Shown here piece after piece: positions 54,166 through 61,481 of a DNA stretch of 64,000 bases. Both the position numbers and the translations under genes were made by a program. Source of the stretch: Chryseobacterium capnotolerans (GTDB taxonomy: Bacteria; Bacteroidota; Bacteroidia; Flavobacteriales; Weeksellaceae); NCBI RefSeq assembly GCF_021278965.1, contig NZ_CP065589.1, positions 1,679,001-1,743,000 on the forward strand. Direction: 5' to 3'. The notes under the pieces are model-generated. The model did no database searches and was not told where the DNA came from. It saw only the letters and a list, made by a program, of their open reading frames with translations. How positions within the stretch are numbered: position 1 is the stretch's first letter; each line of letters begins with the position of its first letter.

Positions 54166-55037
54166 TGAATCAGGAAGACATCAATTGTTTTATAGAACGC
54201 AATCTGAAGAATTTTTCAGTGAACAGTACCGGCTGGAATGATCTGATCGGAGAAATGCTGTCTGAGTTGGTTATTGCAGGATGGAATATGGAACATGATG
54301 TTTTTGGAAAAGAAAAATTTGGAGCGCTGCGATGCTATATGTATTCTGAAAATGAGGAATTGAATACCAATCTGAGAAAAATTACTAATAAATATTCTCA
54401 GCTGTCTCAAAAGGTCTGTGAGATTTGTGGCAATGAAGGGAAAATGAGAATGATTGATTCATGGGAAACTACATTATGCCTTAATCATTATCTTGATCAG
54501 AAACCCATCATGGAAATTGATGAAAAACAGAATATTACTTATAAGAAGACATTTATTCTGAATGTGATGGATATTACAGAAGCTGAAGTGGAATTCGATT
54601 TGAAAAAATTGAAACTTTACACAAAAAAGCATATTAATATTGATGAATGTGTCTCTTTTTCCTGCTATGAACCGAATTATTATCTGCTTTTAAAGACTAT
54701 TCCAAAGCACTTATTTCCGGTAGATCTGCAGAGCAGAATTTCAGATCTGTTCCAAAATCTCCAGGACTGCGAGATATGCGGACATATCGCTGTGTCTCAT
54801 AAATCCTGTTTACGCTGCCATAATGAGCCTTGGGGGACCAGTGAATATCATGAAAAAGAGTATGAAGGAAAGTCAGAATATATAAAAGAATATCAAATGG
54901 ATATTTTTATAGATGAAGATGGCTATGAGGAATATTTTAAATATGACCGTTCGTTTGAGAAAGTTCCTGATCATCAGATTCTTTTCACTCCCGATGATCT
55001 TGAAGAATATAAAAGCTTTTATTTTAACTATATTTGA
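54165..55037 (+). CDS. Hypothetical protein with two CxxC zinc-binding-like clusters
   Basis: A 290-residue soluble protein. Two metal-site-like clusters are seen: CEICGNEG with TTLCLNH (about residues 85-107) and CEICGHIAVSHKSCLRCHNEPWG (about 205-227). The tail is acidic and Tyr-rich. The first part (WNDLIGEMLSELVIAGW, EKFGALRCYMY) looks like a helical enzyme-like or SMI1-like domain, but I do not recognise a family. It overlaps pepE by 1 bp, so co-translated. Function unknown. Confidence 0.75.
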   Translation: MNQEDINCFIERNLKNFSVNSTGWNDLIGEMLSELVIAGWNMEHDVFGKEKFGALRCYMYSENEELNTNLRKITNKYSQLSQKVCEICGNEGKMRMIDSWETTLCLNHYLDQKPIMEIDEKQNITYKKTFILNVMDITEAEVEFDLKKLKLYTKKHINIDECVSFSCYEPNYYLLLKTIPKHLFPVDLQSRISDLFQNLQDCEICGHIAVSHKSCLRCHNEPWGTSEYHEKEYEGKSEYIKEYQMDIFIDEDGYEEYFKYDRSFEKVPDHQILFTPDDLEEYKSFYFNYI

Positions 55038-55079
55038 TTTAGAATCACCAGTAAACGTTTAGCATAAAACAACAATGCA

Positions 55080-56453
55080 ATGAAAAAAACACTTGCAGTT
55101 CTCTCACTTTCTATACAGATGGTTTCAGCCCAGAATATGGCTCAGAAATTAGATAAAGCAACCAAAGACCTTATGGATTCTTCGGGAGCAGTGGCTTCCA
55201 GTTTATCATTCTATGTGTCTGATGAAAATGGCAATTTTATTTACGAATATCAAGGGAGTAAAGGTCTTTCTACGGCCTCTACCCAAAAAATATTTACAGC
55301 AGGAGCTGCATTAGAGATATTAGGAAAAAATTATACCTATACCACAACTTCAAGTTATTCCGGAAATATATCCGGTGGCACTCTGAATGGAAATCTTTTC
55401 ATCAGCTCCAATGGTGATCCAACCTTAGGGAGCTGGAGATATGAAGCTTATAAACCCGAAAGTTTTAAAAAGAAACTGATGGACGCCATTAAGAATTCCG
55501 GAATTACAAAAATTTCAGGTGATCTGGTGATTGATGACTCTTATTTTGATCATCAGACCATTCCGGGTGGATGGCCCTGGGATGATCTTGGGAACTATTA
55601 TGGAGCAGGAGTCTGGGGAATCAACTGGAGAGAAAATCAGTTTGATATCAATATTAATGGGACAGATTTTAAAAGCTTTTCTTATCCTCTGGAAAATGTA
55701 AAATGGCTGAATGACCTGAAAGCAGGGGGAAGTTCCGATCAAAGTTTGATTTTTACAGCACCTCATTCTAATGTAGCGTTAATCAATGGAATGCTTCCGG
55801 GAGGGAAAACCGTAACTGTTTCCGGTTCTACTCCTAATCCGCCTCTACAGCTGGCATCAGAAGTGAAACAATGGTTGAAAGAATCCGGTATTGAAATTAC
55901 CGGAAAAGCAGTTACCAATTCGCAGCTAGAGTTGGAAGGCAAACAGGTATTGGAAGCTCCTAAAAATAATATCATCCTAACATACCAATCTCCAACATTG
56001 GATAAAATCGTGTATTGGTTTTTGAGAAAAAGTGTCAACCTTTATGGAGAAACGCTGATTAAAACTTTAGGAAAAGAGAAAAAAGGAAATCCTAGTTTTA
56101 AAACCGGAGTTGCTTACTTAAAGGATTTCTGGAAATCAAAAGGAATCAATACGAATATGATTAATTTCGCTGATGGAAGCGGTCTTTCTCCTCAGAATTA
56201 TGTTGCGGCAAAAGCTGAAGTACAGGCACTTTTATATGCAAAAAAACAATCCTGGTTTGATGCTTACTATGATGGATTTCCGGTTCAGGAGAATGGGATG
56301 AAAATGAAAAGCGGAACGATGAGGGATACCAAGTCTTTTGCAGGTTATCACACCGCAAAAGATGGAAAAAAGTATGTGTTTTCAATCATCATCAATAATT
56401 ATCAGGGAAGTGGAAGTGCAGAGTTGCAGAAGATTCTTACTGTTTTAAAATAA
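55080..56453 (+). CDS. dacB: D-alanyl-D-alanine carboxypeptidase/endopeptidase (PBP4, S13)
   Basis: A 457-residue periplasmic enzyme that trims and cleaves peptidoglycan cross-links. Signal peptide MKKTLAVLSLSIQMVSAQ; nucleophile motif STQK at residues 67-70 (SxxK); FADGSGLSPQN and MKSGTM (KTG-like) near the end. The order and spacing fit family S13. 42 nt after the previous gene and 6 nt before a histidine kinase gene. Confidence 0.94.
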   Translation: MKKTLAVLSLSIQMVSAQNMAQKLDKATKDLMDSSGAVASSLSFYVSDENGNFIYEYQGSKGLSTASTQKIFTAGAALEILGKNYTYTTTSSYSGNISGGTLNGNLFISSNGDPTLGSWRYEAYKPESFKKKLMDAIKNSGITKISGDLVIDDSYFDHQTIPGGWPWDDLGNYYGAGVWGINWRENQFDININGTDFKSFSYPLENVKWLNDLKAGGSSDQSLIFTAPHSNVALINGMLPGGKTVTVSGSTPNPPLQLASEVKQWLKESGIEITGKAVTNSQLELEGKQVLEAPKNNIILTYQSPTLDKIVYWFLRKSVNLYGETLIKTLGKEKKGNPSFKTGVAYLKDFWKSKGINTNMINFADGSGLSPQNYVAAKAEVQALLYAKKQSWFDAYYDGFPVQENGMKMKSGTMRDTKSFAGYHTAKDGKKYVFSIIINNYQGSGSAELQKILTVLK

Positions 56454-56459
56454 ATAACC

Positions 56460-57626
56460 TTGAGGAAATCTATATTAACCAGACTGAATAACTGGATCAT
56501 TTTTGTGGTCATGACTACTTTGGTAATTTCCATTGTAGTATCTTCTACTATATTGATTAATTTCCTGAGAAAAGAGGAAATTAAAAGGATAAATCTCCTT
56601 TCCAAAGCCATCAGAATCCAGCAGGAAGTAAAAAGTCCAGACACGGATGTTCTGGATCTGCTGCCAGAGATTCTGAATATCAATAATACCATTCCGTTCA
56701 TTGTGACGGATAAATATAAAAATCCTATTCTTGATCTTGGGTATTATAGAAATATTCCTGAAAGTACCATCAAAAATCCGGAAAAGCTTCATAATCTGAT
56801 TATGAATATGGAGAAAAACTATAATCCGATTGAAATTAAAGTACCGGATGGAAACAACCAGTTTGTATACTATGACAATTCACGATTGCTGAACAATCTT
56901 CGGTATTCGCCTTATATTTTAGGATTGTTTATCCTTTTATATTTCGGGTTTACTTTCTGGTTTTTTAAGACCATTAAAAAAACGGATGAGGGTTATCTTT
57001 GGGCTGGATTGGCTAAGGAAACTGCCCATCAGATTGGAACTCCGTTATCTTCTATGATTGGCTGGATGGAAATCATGAAGTTGGAAAATCCGGATTCTGA
57101 AGGGGTAAAAGAGATTGAAAAGGATATAGAAAGGCTAAGAACTATTTCTGAACGTTTCTCAAAAATAGGCTCAGTTCCTGAACTGAATGATATGAATTTC
57201 AATGAAACGATCCAGGAGAATTATGATTATTTAAAAACAAGAATTTCAAGAAAAGTTGATTTTACCCTTCACCTCCCTGCTTATAAGGTTTTGGTTCCAC
57301 ACAATAAAATCCTGATGAGCTGGGTGATTGAAAACCTTGTGAAAAATGCGGTGGATGCAATGAAAGGAGAAGGAGTGATTGTGATGTCAGTTTTTGAAAG
57401 AAATAAAAACATACTGATTGAAGTAAAAGACAGCGGCAGCGGGATGACAAACCAGCAGGCCAGGAATGCTTTTAAACCTGGATATTCTACCAAGAAAAGA
57501 GGCTGGGGACTAGGATTATCATTGGCTCAGAGGGTTATTCATGAATATCATAACGGAGATATTAAGATTTCTCAGACAGAAGTTGGAAAAGGAACGACTT
57601 TCAGAATTACGATTAAAAAGGGGTAA
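56460..57626 (+). CDS. Sensor histidine kinase
   Basis: A 388-residue membrane sensor kinase with a TTG start (no ATG is available upstream before the first membrane helix). Membrane helices at about residues 12-35 and 150-170 flank a periplasmic sensing part; KETAHQIGTPLSSMIGWMEIM holds the phospho-accepting histidine, then ENLVKNAVDAM (N box), KDSGSGM (G1) and KRGWGLGLSLAQRVI (G2). No response regulator gene is adjacent, so it is an orphan here. It follows dacB by 6 nt and may sense cell-wall state; that is inference. Confidence 0.9.
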   Translation: MRKSILTRLNNWIIFVVMTTLVISIVVSSTILINFLRKEEIKRINLLSKAIRIQQEVKSPDTDVLDLLPEILNINNTIPFIVTDKYKNPILDLGYYRNIPESTIKNPEKLHNLIMNMEKNYNPIEIKVPDGNNQFVYYDNSRLLNNLRYSPYILGLFILLYFGFTFWFFKTIKKTDEGYLWAGLAKETAHQIGTPLSSMIGWMEIMKLENPDSEGVKEIEKDIERLRTISERFSKIGSVPELNDMNFNETIQENYDYLKTRISRKVDFTLHLPAYKVLVPHNKILMSWVIENLVKNAVDAMKGEGVIVMSVFERNKNILIEVKDSGSGMTNQQARNAFKPGYSTKKRGWGLGLSLAQRVIHEYHNGDIKISQTEVGKGTTFRITIKKG

Positions 57627-57683
57627 ATGGGAATTCTAAATCATAGGATTAGAACTTTTTTAAGATAGCTGCTGATAAAAAAC

Positions 57684-57713
57684 AAAAGCGAGGAAAATGA
57701 TCCTCGCTTTTAC
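57684..57713. terminator. Bidirectional terminator
   Basis: Perfect 11-bp stem AAAAGCGAGGA/TCCTCGCTTTT with a 6-nt loop, between convergent genes ending at 57626 and 57716. Confidence 0.9.
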
Positions 57714-57715
57714 AT

Positions 57716-59572
57716 TTATTTTTTACCTGTAAGCCACTGCGTTTGTAGTTTCAGTTCTTCCGGGCTTGGATCAGCTTTAAACTGAAGTGTTTCCACACTT
57801 AATTTATCCAGGATCGCTTTCCCTTTAAGAGTCATTTTTTCTTTTTTACCAGCATTATCTCTTAAAATAGTTAGCGTAACTTCCTGTCCATCTTTGATCG
57901 TTTTGGTATATCCGATAAAGTCCTGGATTTTTTGAATATCAATGGTCTTTCCATCCAATGCAAGTACCTGATCGGTGATTTTAAATCCTATGCTTTTGGC
58001 AAATGGAGATAAGGTAGAATTTTCATCGAAAGCAAGGGCTTTATTTTTATCATCATATCCTGTCTGATTCGGATCTTTAATAAGCCAGAAAATAGGAGCG
58101 GTTTCCTGTTTGTGAACATCCACACCTACCATTTTCAGATATTCTGCATAAGGCGTAGGCTGGCTTCCGGCAATATATTTATTATAAAAATCCTTTATCT
58201 GAGGATATCCTGTTACGGTTACCAGCTCATCTATCAGCTTATCATCCTTGAATGGTTTGTTTTCCCCGAATCTTTGAGACAGTTTTCTGATCATATCACG
58301 GTAACCCATTTCTCCATTGGACAATTTTCTCAGTTCAATATCCATGCACATGGCTAAAAGAGCTCCTTTTTCATACACATTTCTGTACTGGTCTTTGTAG
58401 GCATCCTGCAGTACATTTTTACTCATTACCGTAAACGGCATAGTATCATTGTAGTTTTTAGAATTGGTAATCTTTTCACCGATTCTTTTAAGAAACTCGT
58501 CCTTGTTGATAAGCCCTTCCTGAATTTGGAATAAATTGGCAAAATATTCAGTTCCGCCCTCATACATCCATAGATGCTGAGACATTTTCGGATCAGCATA
58601 ATTAAAATAATGGATTTCTTCAGAATGTGTTTTCAAAGGATTCACCGTATGGAAGAATTCGTGGGAAACCACATCAGTAATCGTTTGATCAATAGCGTCC
58701 TTAGGCATTGCTTCAGGAAGTACTACACTGGTAGATTCATGATGCTCCAATGCTCCAAAACCTTTTACCATAGGACCATCACCACCAGACAGATAAAGCA
58801 TAATGGCGTACTTCTTATTGGTATTCATATCCCCGAGGAATTTCTTTTGGGCTACTACCATTTTTTCAAGATTATCCTTGAAATCTGCTGCTTTGTATTT
58901 TCCGGTAGGAGAGTAAACTCCCAACACAAGATCCATTCCTCCTGCATTGAAGGTAATATAATCCGGTTTGGTGTACATAAGCGGAGAATCTGTCACCTTT
59001 GCATAATTGGCAAGAGTATAGGTGTCTGTAGATTCAGATTTATCCTGATCTACCAATGCTGTTGTTCCGTAGAAATCAGTTGGCTTTTGAATAACAAGTT
59101 GATAAGGGACGTCCTGCATATTTTCAATATATCCAATAAAGCCATGGGTATTGATCATATAGACTTTTCCTGCTTCAATATCGGTTCCTGAAGGAGAAAA
59201 TACGGCTTTATGTTTTGACGTGTCCATTTCCTCATCGAAACTATCATTTACAAGGTAGGAGATTTTGCTCAGATTTTGAGCGTTTTTTAATGAATAGCTA
59301 TTGTCATTAACTTTTGTGAAGGCCAGTTCTTTTCCTTTATTGTCATAAAACTTGATGCCCTCCACAAATCTTCCATAATCATCCACAGAGTAGGTTCCCG
59401 GAACTGTTTTCGGAAAATGGAATTTGATATCTCCCGATTTCATTTTTGGAAATTCCATGGTAATGGCTACTTTATCATCTTTTACATTAACGAGGTCAAT
59501 GGTAGTTTTTATAGACTGGGCATTCGCTAAAAAAGCGGCAAAAAGGCCTAAGCTAAGTGCTGTTTTTCTCAT
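57716..59572 (-). CDS. M61 family glycyl aminopeptidase
   Basis: A 618-residue exported zinc peptidase. Signal peptide LSLGLFAAFLANAQS; N-terminal beta domain; zinc site VVSHEFFHTVNPL (HExxH) with the third ligand in MYEGGTEYFANL; C-terminal PDZ domain with SPFAKSIGFKITDQVLALDGKTI. M61 enzymes remove N-terminal Gly or Ala from peptides. The second of three exported metallopeptidase genes on this strand. Terminator at 57684. Confidence 0.93.
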   Translation of the reverse strand: MRKTALSLGLFAAFLANAQSIKTTIDLVNVKDDKVAITMEFPKMKSGDIKFHFPKTVPGTYSVDDYGRFVEGIKFYDNKGKELAFTKVNDNSYSLKNAQNLSKISYLVNDSFDEEMDTSKHKAVFSPSGTDIEAGKVYMINTHGFIGYIENMQDVPYQLVIQKPTDFYGTTALVDQDKSESTDTYTLANYAKVTDSPLMYTKPDYITFNAGGMDLVLGVYSPTGKYKAADFKDNLEKMVVAQKKFLGDMNTNKKYAIMLYLSGGDGPMVKGFGALEHHESTSVVLPEAMPKDAIDQTITDVVSHEFFHTVNPLKTHSEEIHYFNYADPKMSQHLWMYEGGTEYFANLFQIQEGLINKDEFLKRIGEKITNSKNYNDTMPFTVMSKNVLQDAYKDQYRNVYEKGALLAMCMDIELRKLSNGEMGYRDMIRKLSQRFGENKPFKDDKLIDELVTVTGYPQIKDFYNKYIAGSQPTPYAEYLKMVGVDVHKQETAPIFWLIKDPNQTGYDDKNKALAFDENSTLSPFAKSIGFKITDQVLALDGKTIDIQKIQDFIGYTKTIKDGQEVTLTILRDNAGKKEKMTLKGKAILDKLSVETLQFKADPSPEELKLQTQWLTGKK

Positions 59573-59665
59573 TAGGTTTAAATTTATAGTTAAATAGTTG
59601 TTTATTTTCCCATTTTGTTACCGGATCAAGTATTAAACTTTTCTTAAAAATTTTAAATAATAATA

Positions 59666-59703
59666 AAAAAAGCAAACTTGCGGATGTACAAATTTGCTTT
59701 TTT
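59666..59703 (-). terminator. Terminator after the M1 peptidase gene
   Basis: Arms AAAAAAGCAAA and TTTGCTTTTTT pair around a 16-nt loop just beyond the stop at 59706; T-rich on the minus strand. Confidence 0.7.
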
Positions 59704-59705
59704 GT

Positions 59706-61337
59706 TTACTGAACGCTCAGATAATTAATATAATAATTATTGTTTAATTCTACTGGAGTGCTCTTCTTTAGCTTGACTGTCTGCCATTCTTCAGTGGGAT
59801 TAATTGTTTGATCTCCGTTAATTATGATCGGAAGTTTCAGGCCTTTTACGACATTCGTATATCTGAATTTCAAACTGTCTCCCTTTTGATTATATTCAAG
59901 AGTAGGGATCTTAATGGTTCTGAGATACTGATCAAATACAGTAGAGAAGTCAATGCCTGCTTTTGATGATATATAGTCTTCAACCTGTTTTGTAGTAACA
60001 GTCTGATGATAGAACTCTTTACCTAATCCTCTTAAAATCTGTCTGAATTTTTCATCATTATTAATGACTTGTCTTATGGTGTGAATCATATTGGCTCCTT
60101 TCGGGTACATATCACCACTGCCTTCATTTCTTACGCCATACTGTCCAATAATAGGAACATCATTTTCGATCTTTCTTCTAAGACCTATCATGTAAATGTC
60201 AGCGGATTTTTTATCAAGATAGCTTTCTGTAAAAAGGACTTCCGAATACATGGTGAAACTTTCATGGATCCACATATCTGCTTCATCCTTTGCCGTAATA
60301 TTATTGGCAAACCATTCGTGTCCGCTTTCATGAATGATGATATAATCCCATTTGAGGCCAATGCCTGTTCCTGAAAGGTCTTTTCCACGATAACCGTTTT
60401 GATAATCATTTCCATAGGCTACGTTACTTTGGTGTTCCATTCCCAAATAAGGGGAATCTACCAATTTGTAAGAGTCTTCATAGAAAGGATAAGGACCAAA
60501 CCAATGCTCAAATGCAGAAAGCATTGGCTTTACCTGCTCAAACTGCTTTTTTGCTTTTTCTAAGTTATAGTCAAGTACCCAGTAATCCAGATCCAATTTC
60601 CCTTTTTCACCATCATAAGTATCTTTAAAATTGACATATTTACCAATGTTAGGGATGATAGAGTAGTCATTGATAGGATTTTTTACTTCCCATATATATG
60701 TAGTCTTATTTCCGTTGGTCTTTTTATCGATTAATCTTCCGTTTCCTACTCCTACAAGATCGTTGGGAGTAATAATTTTCATAATGATTCCGTTGTCTGG
60801 TTCATCGCTCCAGATATCTTTAGTCGGAAGCCAGATAGAAGATCCTATTCCCTGAACTGCCGGACTCATCCATGGATTCCCGTTTTTATCTTTGGTGAAA
60901 ACCCATCCACCGTCCCAGGGAGCATTCTTTGCAATCTGAGGATTTCCGGAATAGTCAACGTCAATGGTATATTTTTCACCTTTTTTGAATTTTTTCTTGG
61001 TGGTGATGAATATGAAATCTCCATCTTGTTTAGAACTCGCAATAGGAAAACTTGCCGTAATTTTCCCGGCTTTCATCGGTTGTTGAAGATCAATCTGGAA
61101 AACAGGATTGGTAACATCTTTTATGATTTCCAGGCTTATTTTATTGGTGCCTTTAATGCTTTTCTGTTCAAAATCAGGTTCTACTGAGAAATCATATTTT
61201 TTAACATCCCAAAAATCTCTGAATGGAGTATTGGAACCTTTTAATGTATCTTGTTTAGTATACACTTTATCTCTTTCAAAGAATTGCCCAAAAGCAAGTC
61301 CGGAAACCAGTAAAAGCGTGTATGACAGTTTTTTCAT
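59706..61337 (-). CDS. M1 family metalloaminopeptidase
   Basis: A 543-residue exported aminopeptidase. Signal peptide LSYTLLLVSGLAFGQ; the GAMEN-like substrate motif is YLGMEHQSNVAYG; zinc site IIHESGHEWFANNI followed by 18 residues and WIHESFTMYSE, the HExxH-x18-E arrangement of family M1. Shorter than cytoplasmic PepN-type enzymes, as usual for the exported Bacteroidota members without the C-terminal ARM domain. -7 box at 61362. Confidence 0.94.
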   Translation of the reverse strand: MKKLSYTLLLVSGLAFGQFFERDKVYTKQDTLKGSNTPFRDFWDVKKYDFSVEPDFEQKSIKGTNKISLEIIKDVTNPVFQIDLQQPMKAGKITASFPIASSKQDGDFIFITTKKKFKKGEKYTIDVDYSGNPQIAKNAPWDGGWVFTKDKNGNPWMSPAVQGIGSSIWLPTKDIWSDEPDNGIIMKIITPNDLVGVGNGRLIDKKTNGNKTTYIWEVKNPINDYSIIPNIGKYVNFKDTYDGEKGKLDLDYWVLDYNLEKAKKQFEQVKPMLSAFEHWFGPYPFYEDSYKLVDSPYLGMEHQSNVAYGNDYQNGYRGKDLSGTGIGLKWDYIIIHESGHEWFANNITAKDEADMWIHESFTMYSEVLFTESYLDKKSADIYMIGLRRKIENDVPIIGQYGVRNEGSGDMYPKGANMIHTIRQVINNDEKFRQILRGLGKEFYHQTVTTKQVEDYISSKAGIDFSTVFDQYLRTIKIPTLEYNQKGDSLKFRYTNVVKGLKLPIIINGDQTINPTEEWQTVKLKKSTPVELNNNYYINYLSVQ

Positions 61338-61361
61338 GTAAAATTAAATTAATAATCTTTT

Positions 61362-61369
61362 CAAAAGTA
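61362..61369 (-). promoter_or_regulatory. -7 box TACTTTTG of the M1 gene
   Basis: Exact TAnnTTTG on the minus strand, 24 nt before the start codon at 61337. Confidence 0.6.
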
Positions 61370-61435
61370 TAAAATTAAATTAACAGCGGGATGATGATGG
61401 TATGAAAATACTGACGAAATTATCCTGAACTGTAT

Positions 61436-61460
61436 AAAAAAGCCCGGCATTGGCCGGGCT
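61436..61460 (-). terminator. Terminator of the M12B-like metalloprotease gene
   Basis: Stem GCCCGGC/GCCGGGC around ATTG with the T run on the minus strand, 22 nt after the stop at 61482. Confidence 0.88.
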
Positions 61461-61481
61461 GTAATATAAATGTGGGACGTT

